Part shown: in pieces, positions 10,936 to 23,339 of the stretch | How the letters are laid out: each line of letters starts with the position of its first letter | Numbering within the stretch: position 1 is the stretch's first letter | From: Ectobius pallidus | Lineage: Eukaryota > Arthropoda > Insecta > Blattodea > Ectobiidae | Length of the DNA stretch: 64,000 bases | Direction: 5' to 3' | NCBI GenBank assembly: GCA_964059195.1 | Contig: CAXKWD010000006.1 | Coordinates: forward strand, 135,034,039-135,098,038 | Position numbers and translations under genes: made by a program | The notes under the pieces: model-generated | The model's input: only the letters and a program-made list of their open reading frames with translations | What the model was told of the DNA's origin: nothing | Database searches by the model: none

Positions 10936-12060
10936 AGGTTTGAAAGAATGTATCAAATGCAGTCGGTTCTCATGACAACATATTGTTTTACAGTGTTCAT
11001 ATACGACTTTGGGAGTTGCAATAGGCTACAGTTAGCTTTGACAAATAACACTACTCACATATTCCTTCATATATGCTTATGAAACTGCACCTTTGTTCAT
11101 TAATGAATCGATAAGGAGGTTAACTCGGAAATCGATTAACAAAAACAAAAACTTATTTTCTGCATATCATAATTGCAATTGTCACTTATTGAACAAAAAC
11201 ATTCTGGGACTTTGTTACATCAGTTTACCTGATTTTATTTTACTCGGAACTATGATTTTTCACTCAACTCCGAGTAAAGTGTGCATGAACTTGCGTGATG
11301 TGAGTGTAGGGGACACACTTTTCAAACTGTTAGCAAGTGCAGGTCTAAAGGTAGGACCTCCGTTTTAATAGGCAATTAGAATGCAGTCATCAAACCCTCT
11401 CGCGCATGCTTAATCAATTTGTGTGTTTCAAACAAGGGGTCTGCGGCGGCGGCAGGTGGATTTAATTTGTGCAAATAACTCGCCTGGCGATCGAAACACA
11501 TTGGCGCTCGACCCATTACATGCTTCGCTTACCTCTAAAATGGTAGATTAAACGCAAACATTCTAACGTTTGTTATAATAAAATCCTTTTCCATTGTGTG
11601 CACAAGCTAAATATGTGCTTAATGGCGTTCAGGGCCTTTGCGTATAGGAAGGGCATTAATGGACACTTAAAGCTTCTTCTAGCAAGTGCAGCAAGATTCT
11701 TTAGTCCTTTATGCTTGTGCTTCATCTGTTTTTCTACCCGTTTTCCTTTCTCCTGGCGTTCCACTCCACTCTTTCTTCTCTTTCTCTATCCTTCTCACTT
11801 TTTCCGATTTCCAATTTCCATTTGATTAACTTTCTTTCTCAAACAAGCTGTTATTCATTCGGTCTATTCAACGTTATTTGCTTTTTTCTGCATTATCTTA
11901 TCTTTTTTAATTGTTCTAATTTACTTTCATATGGCTTTCCTTTTTTTCTTATATGTAAATTTATTCATACTCATTCTCTTTTGGCCTCTCTAAGTTTACT
12001 TCTAATTGTGCTTCTATGTCGGTATCTGTAGGCCTATATCCCATTAATAACCAAAACTGA
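10936..12060. other. No supported gene; pyrimidine-rich tract
   Basis: A C+T-rich plus strand at 11690-11990 produces long artificial open frames (75 and 106 codons) rich in Phe, Leu and Ser. A small GC-richer patch is at 11390-11540. Nothing recognisable. Confidence 0.5.
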
Positions 12061-12074
12061 GGGAGATCCTATTT

Positions 12075-12440
12075 TAATCGACCGTTCGGCATTTTTTATG
12101 TTTGTCTGTAAATTTATGTGTTAGGCGTTCAATTTTCTTCCAATTTGGCGCACTTGTACCTTTAAGTCGTTAAAAACGATGTATGTGTAGGGATGTTTAT
12201 TCTTTATGTCATTAGGCCTATAGGCTGATTGATAAAGAGCAGACTTTAGGTTCTTGGACTTTTTTTTTTGTAAGAAAATGTTCACAATTAATGATTTTTT
12301 ACTTACAGTAACTCTAATGATTACCGCCATTTCGTCTGTTTCTCTGTAAATGTGTTTATTATGCAGTTACGACCATAGTTCGATTTCTTCCAACTTGACA
12401 CGAAATCATTAAAAACGACGTTTGTGTAAGGATTTTCATT
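12075..12440. repeat. Diverged tandem duplication, period about 245 bp
   Basis: Two related stretches (about 12098-12200 and 12343-12440) share TTTCTTCCAA(T/C)TTG, a gap, TTAAAAACGA(T/C)G, TGTGTA(G)GG and the preceding CTGTAAAT. They are clearly related but heavily diverged, as in an old tandem duplication or two old copies of an interspersed repeat. Non-coding. Confidence 0.45.
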
Positions 12441-12460
12441 TTTTATTCCGTAAAGGGTTC

Positions 12461-13538
12461 TGTTTCATTGTGATGATCAACTTCTTTCAAAGATTCTAGC
12501 CAAACGGTTCCCTTGGAAACAATGTTGTCTTCACAATGAATAACAACACTGGCTAAACCTTTTTTGCACGACTTAATTAATTAGTGATACTTACGATTGT
12601 TGTTCCCGTGGATCGTAAGTTGACATTCCCACACGCAATCTTGTTGCTATGTGCGGTAAGAGTTTCCGCACGGTAATAATTTACTTACGGCACATCATAA
12701 CACAAGCCTTTATGGACAAGGTCCCCCAGGACAAATATTCGGTTCCCATAACAACAAACACATGCGAATCACTTTCTGAAATAAACATCTATCTTCAAGA
12801 ATGTATATACATAATATTTTCAGGTAATATCACAATTAATATAATTAAATTGATATAAATAATCATCGTGCAAAAAATAGCATGCAATACTCGTGCCATA
12901 AGCGCATAACGGATCTCGGAAAATTGAAAACACTCGGCGCGAGCGCCTCGTTTTTTCAAACTCTTTCCTCGATCCGTATGCATCGCTTACGGCACTTGTA
13001 TCGCAATATACCCAAGAGCATATTGGAAATATTCGTACTTTAGACTTCGTAATATATCTTCTAATAAAGGAGAAGAGACCCGAAGGACCGATCGTTATCG
13101 AAAGACATTTAAATGTCCGTAAATAAGTGAACGAATAAGTAAATACACATCATTATTCCTTATAACTCTGTCCCAAACATAATTATCCCGTTTTATCATT
13201 TTATTTTATTTTTCTTTATTCCTAATACCATCTCTTCTCAGCATTATTTCTTTCTCTATGTTTATTTTGTTCCTTCTGCATAACTGCTGGCGTTCATTTT
13301 TGCATTCCGTTATACTGTATTTATTTGTTTTGTCTCGAACTCTGCTGCTATCCATACCGTAACATGTTTTGATATCTAATTGTATTTCGCAAACTGTTGA
13401 ATCAAGTCTCATATTTACTGAATTTATAAAGTAGGCCTATGTATCATGCTAAAATAACCCATTTTTTCATGTGTATTAAATATAGTCTATCACTATCTAT
13501 ATTGCCTCAATTTAATAACTGTAATGGTAATATCAATC
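12461..13538. other. AT-rich DNA, nothing recognised
   Basis: No gene or repeat boundaries could be supported. Confidence 0.5.
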
Positions 13539-13655
13539 CAGGGAGATTCCTGCGATGGTAACGTCGTGGATTTGTGTTCGGGAGTTCCTGGCTTCGAAAC
13601 CCTGGGCAAGCCAATTTAACTTAATGCTTTCGTCGGACGTTTCACAATAATTTTA
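13539..13655 (+). repeat. tRNA-derived SINE, CCAATTTGAC family
   Basis: Head with GATGGTAACGTCGTGG and a good B box GGCTTCGAAACCC (13590-13602), followed by GCAAGCCAATTTAACTTAATG, the family block seen at 3837 and 60738. The A-box region is degenerate. Confidence 0.6.
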
Positions 13656-16140
13656 AGTTATTTTGAATTGTAAATTTGAAAAGAAAAATACGTTCAGTTA
13701 GCCTGTGCTTGGAATAGTAATCAAAAAAGCTCAAGCTGTTTTGGTTGGCAACAATTTGAAACAAACCACATATGAAAAAGGTTGAACATAGAAGAAACAT
13801 TTGCTGAAAATACTGAATCCTGATTTATTTGAAGTTATAGAAAAGGCAAATAACGAACTAAGGAGTTTCAGATGTTTAATTCCTGGAGTGAAATGAGGTT
13901 TGTATATAATGTTTCGAGTGAAACTAAACATTGTGTTGTGCTTTATGGACCAAATTCTCAAAGCTGAAATAGTTATTTAAGATATTTTAAATTTAAGTGA
14001 TTATACATACACGATAATAATAGTAGTAGGAATAATGGAAATAGTACCGATTAAAATGAAATAAATGTATAATTATTTATTTGTATGAAAGGGAAGAAAA
14101 CGACAGTAACATCTGATGATATCCTCAGTAATCTCTAACATGCTAGCACTTTCTTCTTTACCGTTAACGGGCTTGTGCTTTCCTTTAGAGCCCAGCTTGT
14201 AAAATGGAACTTTACATAGACGGATAGAGTTGAGTTAAGCGTTAACGATTCATGACATAAAATAAATAAAGTGCGAGATTTTTAGGCATTTGTCATTTAT
14301 AGGCTCGCCTTAGGCATTAAAACCAATTGGCCAAATTACAATTTTATGAACCTTTGTAGACAAAAAGTAACCCATAGTGTCAACTGTGGTTGTTTATGAA
14401 GATATAATATAGAAAGGAATGATAATAAACCTTTGCAAAGAACTGAAGAGCTAAGTTATCACAAAACTAAACAAGGTATCACCAGCTTTGTTCTTGTACG
14501 TATATTTCTCCTCTGTACTTACTAAACGCTCCTGCTTAAATGCATCGCCACTTTAACTCCCAGGGAAGTAGTATGCACTCCAAGCCCCGTCTTGTCTTGT
14601 GATTTCACGTGGTCTGTGTGCATTTATATGACCACACACTTAGCTAACTTGAGAAGCTCGTACTTTTAGTAGTCCAGTGGGATATGTGAACTTAGCCACT
14701 TCATATATTCCAAAGTTTCGTTCGAAATTCAAGAGAAAAATTATTAGAAAATGTACCCCTTTCAGAATAGTTATTTTCATAGTAAGTACAGAGGCTGAGA
14801 TGTATTTTAGGATGTCCATGCGCTTCTGATAAAATAATTCATTTCCATAAATGTAGTATTTAGTTATCACTTTCTTTATCTTTAAGTAGTTGTAAAATAT
14901 GCTTTAATAAAATTGCTAAAATTAGTAATTTTGAACGTCATCGGTTAAATTAATTCATTCACTTATTACTTAAAATTAATATAATCGCTTTTGAACTAAC
15001 TGCTCGTCCACTCTAATGTATCATATTTCCCCTTAACATGAATGACCATGCTATTTTGTGGGACTTAAGGGCATTCAATAAATAATAAAAAATTAAGTTA
15101 ATGAATAGACAAATAAAATAAAGGAAATAAATAAACAAATGAAATAAAGGAATACACTGCATTGTGTGGTTTCTTTGTATATTTGATTTCACTGTGCTAC
15201 TCAAATAAACTTTTTTGAATTAACCTTACAGCAAAGCTCTTCCAAATATATTATTAGGCTGTTAAATATTTCTATTATACTATAAAATATTATTCTGGAA
15301 CGATAGAAATGTAAGGGTGAGTTGTACATATTAAAATCTGAATATACAACATTTGTAAATGTGCGAGGTAAGTATACTGCAAAAGTATATCACGTTGCCT
15401 TCTGATATGTACTGAAACATTAATTTTTTTTTGTAGCCCGTAAAAATGTGTATTAGGTTTGGTTAGTTATATTTGCATTATGTGTAGGCTACAGTGCTTT
15501 TCATCATACAGTGAAGTATGCTACATAAAATTATTAAACATTTCTTAAGTATTTAATATATTTAAGTGTACTTAATAACACTTTAAATACAATTTATACA
15601 GTATACAGTAATTATAGTCACAATGTAAAGTCTTATATTTTAAACGAGCTATATTTCAAAACTAGTACATATATTGCATATATTGCATTTATATTTTCTG
15701 TGCATAGAACATTATTTTGTGAATAAGTATAACCTATTCCTGGTAAAATAAAATTCAATGAAAATCACTTATGTTATTGCAGACTTGGGATGTAATTTTA
15801 TTTTGACAGTTTAATTTTAAAATTTCAATCCGAACTATGTCTTTATTATTATTATTATTATTTTTTATTGACTTGATTTATTTCCCAGTAGCTAAATTAT
15901 GATACGACTATTTGCGCCTGCGCGTAAGTAATCGATATATCGATATATTCTGAGGTAATGTCCAAAAGAGACTATAATCTGCGGTTCATGAATTCATATA
16001 TATCCATCTTCAATTTTAACTGTACAAGAACAATGGAAGCCCGGACACAAAAATCACTAATTAGTGTGCCTCACAGTAGGCTACTGCATATGACATAACT
16101 TGTCTATCAGTGAGGTAGACCATTAAGGGCAATCAATCAT
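13656..16140. other. AT-rich DNA, nothing recognised
   Basis: About 2.5 kb with no supportable gene. There is a (TTA)n tract at 15843-15861, and a short block at 15903-15940 resembles 949-990. Confidence 0.5.
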
Positions 16141-16262
16141 AGGAGAGAGGTTCCATCTGGCGCTGTGAAGTGAACTCTGGCTTAGCTCAGTTGGTAGAGC
16201 ATTGGCACGGATAGCCAAAGGTCCTGGGTTCAAATCCCAATGTCAGAGGAATTTTTCTCCAC
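16141..16262 (+). repeat. tRNA-like SINE head with intact pol III boxes
   Basis: 16178-16250 folds approximately as a tRNA. The A box is TTAGCTCAGTTGG, the B box GGTTCAAATCC, and the anticodon stem is TTGGC/GCCAA. The anticodon would be GGA, but the base before it is C instead of the universal U, the last acceptor and T-stem pairs are broken, and serine tRNAs need a long variable arm that is absent. The downstream block GTCAGAGGAATTTTTCTCC recurs inverted at 39551, so this is a SINE family member and not a host tRNA. Confidence 0.7.
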
Positions 16263-17376
16263 TATAATATTCTCAAGATTAAAATAGTACAATATTTTTA
16301 ACGTCGATACCCCTTGCAACTTCACAACAGCTGTTACATGCAGTATGCAATACATTATGCGTTAAGTGCATTGAGGAATCTCAGAAATATAAATGTTCTC
16401 TTCTTCACCTTTTTAAATTGCTTTTCCTCAATTTTTCCATTTTCCACTTTTGTATCCCAATATACTGTAGTTATAATGGATGAGATGTTTTGCTCAATGT
16501 TGTTTTTTGTCATTTTCTGATGTGCATGAAGACACAAATACGTTTATATTTTCATTCAGAGGGAACCTAATTACTACAACGTAAATAATATTTCAAAAGT
16601 ATTGATAATGACGAAGGTAATTTAGAATTGAATGAAAACATGAGTGAGGTGAGTGTGGTAAAACTGATCATGGGAGTTGACCTTGTCCACTGGAGTCATT
16701 ATCACACCTGAATTAAACGAGAAAGAGTCGACAAGGCTTGTCAGGGAGGAAACATTGGGGTTGACAATGTCGGACATGATATGGCCACATCTCTCTGTGG
16801 GATTCTCTGGACTGGACTGGGTGCTAACTTAATTAACAACCACTTCCCGTCTCAGGTTCCCGCAACCGGACACCGTGTGATTGAGCATTTTGCTTCTCTT
16901 GCTCCAAGTTTCACCAATGAACATGTTTCGTTAGGCTGTCAAATTGTTTCTTTTACCCCATTGTTTAGTTTGATGGATGCGTAGGACATACTTCTCGGAC
17001 AAATTGCAGACATGAACTGGAAATAATGTGGTTGAAACACATAATTTTGGAGCTTCCATTGTAGTTGTTCTTGTTAAAATCCAATAGAAACGTTTGAAAC
17101 ACGTATTAATACAGCCATTTCACAATTTCCTTACTCCCCCATTTCGTTTTACGAAAGGCGAACAAGCTAATTAAGCGTATAATCTCAAAATTACTATTAT
17201 AGTTTCCTGAAAAGTTGGAATCAGCCGAAACTGCGTAGTGTCGTAACTCATTGTCGCCAGTACATCCAGCGCTTGCGCATTCAAGTAAAAAACAGTTGCG
17301 AAACTCAGTTACGAAACCTAATTTCGTCGTGTAAACTAGCCTTTAGGCGTAGCTATTTACATGAAATTGTGAAATA
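16263..17376. other. No supported gene
   Basis: A somewhat GC-richer patch at 16720-16985 holds a 67-codon frame I do not recognise. The rest is AT-rich. Confidence 0.45.
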
Positions 17377-17830
17377 TTAGCAGATGCCCACGGCTTCGCC
17401 CGCGATTATTTACGCAATTGTTAGATGTTTTGTTTAAATAATTTATTTAACAGAAAATAATTAAAACGGTTTTATTAACACTGATATTGTTTTTACACAA
17501 ATTGCGTGAATTAGATTACCTTCTTCTTAATTATATATTTTTTCATATTAAATATAAATAATAATTAGAATCTTGCGCTGCCATATTGGCATACAGATTC
17601 GAAATGAAACGATTAAAAAACACCACAGGTTCTTGGACCTTACCGAAATCACGCATAAATAATTAAATGATTTATAATGAAAACGCTAAAAATTCGGCTT
17701 CGTGGTATATTTCACGATTAAAGTGCGCGGTCCGAGTAAAAAAGACGAGATTCAAATCTAAGAACCCCCGCATAGTGTGATTCGTCCAAATCATTCAATG
17801 TTTTCCCATTTAGGCGTGCGTTTATGATCC
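17377..17830 (-). mobile_element. Helitron 3' part, 5' end not found
   Basis: The minus strand ends CTAA|T at 17377 after a hairpin (CGCGGGCGAAGCCGTGGGC), the Helitron 3' signature. Internal blocks match the 2254 element: TTTGGACGAATC(A/T)CACTAT appears at 17779-17798 on the minus strand, and GAAGCCG(G)AATTTT further in. The 5' TC terminus was not located. No Rep/helicase coding. Confidence 0.65.
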
Positions 17831-18115
17831 CCTTCTGTCCAACTTTATAAAAAATCAGATCTTTGCCAGTCTTAAACAAAAATATGAATCTAGTAGAGCG
17901 GGTTAACAAAATCGAAGCAATCAAAAAATTTATGCGTTATATTGCAAAAAAAAAAATCTGCGATGCTCTTTTTTCCGGTTTCTGTGGGAATCGAGCAAGG
18001 CTACCTTCAATTAACCTCACAATTGAATACGATCTTATTAATAGGTGGCGTTGGGTGTACACGGAAACACCAGCTCAAATATTATATTAAATGCCTTCAT
18101 CCTCATTGTTGTAAT

Positions 18116-19572
18116 TAGAGGTGTACATATTCTGATTTTAGCTTGCCTGCCCCTTTGAAATTCTGCAACCAGTCACAGCTTTTAACTTGCTTGACTTGAA
18201 AGCAAGCCAGATTACAACGATGATAAGAAATACTGTCGCTATGAGTCATAAGCTCTTCATAACTTGGTGGGTTGCTCAGGACCTAAGGAAACTGCAAGGC
18301 CTGGCGGAAAGAATATGAAACTGGGTATAGCAGTGCACTGGTACGTCGTGCAGTTACGTAGTTGAGGAACTTCAGATGTATTTAGAGAATTTTACCCTGA
18401 AGGAAGCCGAGGAGAAACTAAAATGTGGGCAGTTTGAATTAATTATCAATGAACAAAAGTACTAGTCCGGCATGGGAAAAATTTTCAAACATTTTCGAGA
18501 AAACATCATAAAATCATTAATAACAATAACAAAAATCCCTTTAGGCAAGCCTACAAGCTGAGGTAGATTTCGAAGTGCTTTTGTTTTAATTTACTGTCGC
18601 TGCGTAGCACTCTTCTTCTTTAGGCTTGGCATGACCAACCCGCAATAATAACTGCAAAAAAAGAGGAAAGAGAACTTTTTAAAACATGCAAATCTCGCCT
18701 TATATGAGAACTATCAAGAAACTAGTTATTGATTTGTAGAGTACTCATCAAGAGTTTTTCAACGATACCCCACAAGACGTAGTTTCGAAAATTTCGAATT
18801 TCCATCCCCATACCCCCACCCCCACTCGTACTCCCAAAACCCCCGAATCGTTGGTGTCACTGTGAACTCCATAAGGAGTACTCTAATTTATTCAATCAAA
18901 GTTTCCCTGTATACTTCATGGGGGCCGAGATATAAATGTTTTAAAATTTCAACCCCCTCCCCCGACCACCCCCTTAGGCCAATTTTGCTCATTAACGAAC
19001 TTGTCTGAATTATTGGGCCTAGAAATAACATAATAAAATTTGATTCAAATATCTTGAAAATTACAGCCGCTAGCGTGTAAAGATATATATGCATATATAT
19101 AAATATATATATATATATACATATACATATACTGTATATAAATATAAATATCACAATTTTTTTAACAGGCGGTGGTTTCGTACTTAGGGAGGCATGAAAC
19201 GTAACGATATGAACGAATTTTTTGAAAGTCATTAGGTAGATTTTTCTTCGAAATCTACCTAATAATAAAAATAATAATTGTGTTAAGACGCTAAACCGAT
19301 TTTTAATACTTTATCCACCTTTTATTTATCTGCATGGTGAATTTCTTCTACCAGCATGTAAAAAAGCAAGAAAGTATTACCTACACTCAGCAACTACAGC
19401 TGTTTAGCTGATAGGAATGTCGCAAGCTTATTCTGACTTGCCTAGGCTGGGTTTGACCTGACCCATCGGGCTTAAAGAAACCTGCCTGCTTCCTAGCTAT
19501 GACGCTGGCAACTTGCTTGCCTGGCGTTCAAGCGGGTTTGGGCAAGCTAAAATCGAGATTTGTACACCTCTG
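18116..19572. mobile_element. hAT element with nested Helitron (1457 bp)
   Basis: Perfect 8-bp target duplication GTTGTAAT at 18108-18115 and 19573-19580. Ends are TAGAGGTGTACA (left) and CAGAGGTGTACA (right, inverted), each followed within about 25 bases by GATTTTAGCTTGCC. Both features fit hAT. Subterminal GCTTGCCTG/CAAGC motifs are repeated. The interior contains a Helitron remnant (18690-19262). A frame near 18361-18460 (EELQMYLENF) vaguely recalls the region before the hAT dimerisation domain, too weak to call. No transposase is intact. Confidence 0.8.
18690..19262 (+). mobile_element. Helitron remnant (family of 47495-48915), empty-site copy
   Basis: Reverse complement of this stretch matches the Helitron at 47495-48915 almost throughout. 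Shared blocks include CTAGTTATTGAT, GAGTACTCATCA, the G/C runs, TTTGCTCATTAACGAAC and CCGCTAGCGTGTAAAGATAT. The 3' hairpin GGTAGATTT...AAATCTACC is at 19235-19259, but the terminal CTAG has eroded and the 5' end is missing. At 19209/19210 it shows the uninterrupted sequence of the site that is occupied by another Helitron at 47574-48300. Confidence 0.75.
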
Positions 19573-19580
19573 GTTGTAAT

Positions 19581-22175
19581 ACAATAAAAATGTGCAGAAG
19601 AATGCAATACTAACTTATACCAGAGACGAGCTAACAAGAAGGAAACCTGATGTGAACAAAAACCAGCATGAATGTCTCACCCTTAGGTCATGCGAGTAAT
19701 GTGCTAGAGTGAAACAGATGTACTGGTTTTTGTTTACTTGAGGTTTCCCTCTTAGAACGGCCAGACTTTAAGAATAAATGAGCTGAAAGTTTATGTTTTA
19801 CTTTCTGATGTTCTCGTGAGGATGTGCCATAACAGCGTAGCATTTTTTCCCCACTCTGAGGATTTAACTCAACTAATGTATTAAACACGCTTCAGGAAAT
19901 GAAAAATTGCCTGATAAACAGAGGCCAAGGTCTCATGCTTAGCGAAACTTTGCAATTGGTGTAATCACTTGAACAGCTGAACGCTAATTAGCGCAGGTGC
20001 TTTATCCCTATGACAACATATTTCAGGGGGAAAGTTTTCAAGCTTCATCAGCTCTGCGAGATGAGAGAGATCATGCGCGTGCTTAAGAAAATTCAACTTG
20101 GAACTTTAAGACCTAGGTCTTGAGTGCTTTTCTCTCAGCGAGAAAAGAAAAAAATAATAAGAGCGTGCAAATAATAATCCCGTACTCAAGGAGATAGCTT
20201 AGTGCTTGTTTTTCTACCTTCAGATTCTGCTTCACTGAATTTTAGTCAGTAAACATTGTATCAATTAAACTGAAATAAGTAAGTTAAGGAAAATTAATAA
20301 TAATACAAGCAAATTGGAATAAATTCAATGAACTAGTTCATTTAACAGAGTGATAATATTATACAACGGCCCTGTAGCCTACAGAGTCGGAAATTATATG
20401 TTTTGTTAAAGAAGGACAGCCAAAGTTTTAAATTTTCATTAAGATTCCAAAATGAAATGTATGCTTTTGTTTCTTTCTTCAGCCAGTTGTGGTTGCTATT
20501 ATAAATTTTCTTACGGAAAGTAATTTCTGCCCTTTTTTAGTGTATAAACTGTTTCAGTTAAACTTATCACTGTTGTTTCTTATAAGAACTGTAAAATACA
20601 ATGCTACAAAATCATTTATTTATTCCTTGTGTCACTAGATTAGACGAATCTGCTACAAGGGAATCCCATACTGAAAAAATATATTTCTACAATTTGAAAG
20701 TATTGTCATCATTGAAATCATTGCCATTGGTTTGTGTTTCATATTTATCATAAGATGTCATGTATTATATTGTCCGGCTGTAATGTTTTGCATTATTAAC
20801 TTTCATAAAAAATAATAATTCACGAATGCCTTAACCCCTCAAGATAAAGCTTTAGAAAAATACACCACTTTATTTCTCTAACACTGTACTTTAAAACCAA
20901 GTATTATTTCCTTTGTAGTTGTACGAATTTCCCTGAACAAATTTAATAAAAATATAATAATTTATTTTTATAAAAAAATAACTGTCACTCCGAACATATT
21001 TTTAGTACAGAAATAATGCTTATTTCCCTTCATCTGTCTCTTCAGAACTCACGTTTAGTATTGTAAAACTTCATCACATGGAACGTTTTGAAGGGTGACA
21101 AAATGTTTGTGGAAAAAATTAAAATGAAATTTTTAGTAAGTTACACATGGTCATTTAAATGTAATGTAAACATTGGAGGATCAATAAATAAAAAATGGAT
21201 CTAAAAGGTCTCATGTTTAAATATTGATTTTTCATAATTTTTTTCCAAATTTTAGTGGTGCATTCCCTTACTGTGAAGTCAGATATTTTATTTTAATAGC
21301 TTATTTGCAACGTAGCTCTCTTAAGTGTGAATGAAATTACGTTTTTATTTTTGGCAGATACATCGAACCATTTAGCGTTAAGAGCACCAACCAGGAAGAA
21401 TGATATATTGCAATCATTTATTAAACGATCGAATATTTAACTAACTGGGGTCAATGCAATTGAACCAGTTTACCACTGTTTTAAGCGTGTGTGGGAAGTA
21501 GAAAAATTTCCTTGGATACAGTGTACATCCCGGAGAGCAATTCCATGCAGCAATTTGACGGGCTTAGCGGTCTGCAGGAGGTAAGCAATAAAACAAGGCA
21601 TCTCTGGAGCAAGATGATGTCTTCAGCAGCAGCAACTCACCACTATCGGCATTATCGTAATATGCTGGCTCAACTATAGTAGAAGAATATCTGAGCTGCA
21701 AACAGTGTAGTTACACTACACACCAGAGACATCTACTCCAGCAGTAATATGAAGCTGTGGGAGGATGACGCCGTCTTTTCTGCTACCGATCCACAAAGCA
21801 AAGACATTTGATACCGACTCTTTAATGCCTCGCATTTGACTCGTCTTTCCTTCTGAAGTAGTTCCTCCAGAAATGTTTAAAGGTCTAACATGTCTGAGAG
21901 AAAAGCCATGTCAACCAACCGTCTTCAAACAGCGCAAACAAATTTAAGAATTATGCTGAAATTTTAATGAATGCGGTATAACATTTTTAAGATACCTTGT
22001 AGAATAAGTTAATTTTGCTGTATTAGGGACGACGACACTATTTTTTACTCAGAACATTCCTTCTTTTCATTGTTCATCTAATTCAGCTTTGGAGATTTTC
22101 ATTTTACCATAAATAACATAAGTTAGTTGTTTTACGTTCTATAAAAGAAAACATTGTCTTATACTTTACTTTACG
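19581..22175. other. AT-rich DNA, nothing recognised
   Basis: About 2.6 kb without a supportable gene, repeat boundary or RNA. The patches around 19690-20130 and 21480-21880 are slightly richer in G+C but do not translate to anything recognised. Confidence 0.5.
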
Positions 22176-22183
22176 CTAAGACG

Positions 22184-22503
22184 CATAGGCGTAACCAGGC
22201 CGACCATATGGGGGGTTATAACATCTGGGGGTATGGAATACCCCCAGGGAAAGGGGAGTCCAGGGGTCCTGACCCGGAAAATTTTAAAAATTAAGATTCA
22301 AAATAATGAGTTTTAAGCTTCCGGAGGTCCTCCCCCGGAAAATTTTAAAAATTAAGACGCAAAATAACGATATTTAAGCTTCCCACACTTTATACTTGTA
22401 TTAAGTAATTTATGGGCAGACTTAAAAAAATTATACAATTTTCCTTTTTTTAATCAATGGGGGGGTTCAAACCCCCAAACCCCCCCCCCTCGGTACGCCT
22501 ATG
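22184..22503. mobile_element. hAT MITE, two-unit form (320 bp)
   Basis: Perfect 8-bp target duplication CTAAGACG (22176-22183, 22504-22511). Terminal inverted repeats read CATAGGCGTAACC on the left and CATAGGCGTACCG on the right, inverted. Inside are two tandem units of about 61 bp starting CCGGAAAATTTTAAAAATTA and containing GAGTTTTAAGCTTCC. G-runs and C-runs flank the unit block. No coding sequence. Sister of 23340-23786. Confidence 0.85.
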
Positions 22504-22511
22504 CTAAGACG

Positions 22512-23331
22512 TTATATATACGAGGGGGAGTTCGAAAATAAGTTTCCCTTGTACAATTCGCCACATCGCGTCTTACAAATTCGACGAATTATATTAATGG
22601 CGAACAAAATCGACTGACTTTCAGAATGGAGTAATCTGTTCTCGAGTGGTATAAGAAACCTATTGCAGTAGTTCTCGGATAAAAGCAGAAACCGAGTACT
22701 CGCGATGGGACATATGAGAACTGGAGTCGGTAGCCGAGAAGTGAGAACTACTAAAAACTGACTCGAGTGATTACTCAAATTGTTATTCGGATGTTCAGCT
22801 CGGAATTTTTATCGCATTACAAGATCTACTCGCTATTGGTTCCCGCAAGGTGTAACTCAATGAGTGTGTTAATTTCACGCAGAGCTGTCTGATATTGCGT
22901 TAATACAGTTGTACTACTTTTAGCGTTCACAGAGTAGGATCCATAAGATTAGTACGTTGCCTCGTCTGCCCTGGGATCTTCTTTTAAGAGTTCGGCAGTA
23001 CTGTGCGCATAGCAGCTGTGCGTTCATACATATGCATTTCGTCAGTACTGTGCGCATAGTAGCTGTGCGTTCATACATATCCATTTCTTGCCTTCAAAAC
23101 TTAATCCGCAATAACGAAGATAATCGGAATGATATGATTGCGCGGGCGATCTGGTGTACTCGAGAATTCGCCCTCAGTTCACGCTTCTCCTAGCATTAAA
23201 TCAATCGAATGACCCTCTGAATACTTTTTATACGATTCTTCATAAGTCGAGAACTTTCAAGAATCGAATAATTCCGATTTTTTCACTCGAGAACTCTTAT
23301 CGGTTATCACTACTCTATATATAAGCCTATA
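22512..23331. other. Spacer between two MITEs, with a solo mariner-like end
   Basis: The sequence just right of the MITE duplication, TATACGAGGGGGAGTTCGAA at 22516, looks like a mariner terminal repeat. No partner end was found, so this is a fragment at best. A recent 47-bp tandem duplication lies at 22996-23089. No gene supported. Confidence 0.4.
22996..23089. repeat. 47-bp tandem duplication
   Basis: CAGTACTGTGCGCATAGCAG and following is repeated with only a few differences at 22996-23042 and 23043-23089. It is non-coding, although it lies in a short 78-codon open frame. Confidence 0.85.
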
Positions 23332-23339
23332 CTTACTTG

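Noticed and set aside
11598..12031. 75- and 106-codon hydrophobic frames
   Set aside because: They come from a pyrimidine-rich tract; the frames overlap and have biased low-complexity composition.
16178..16250. Functional tRNA gene with anticodon GGA
   Set aside because: C at position 33, broken acceptor and T-stem pairs, no long variable arm for serine, and a related SINE fragment at 39551.
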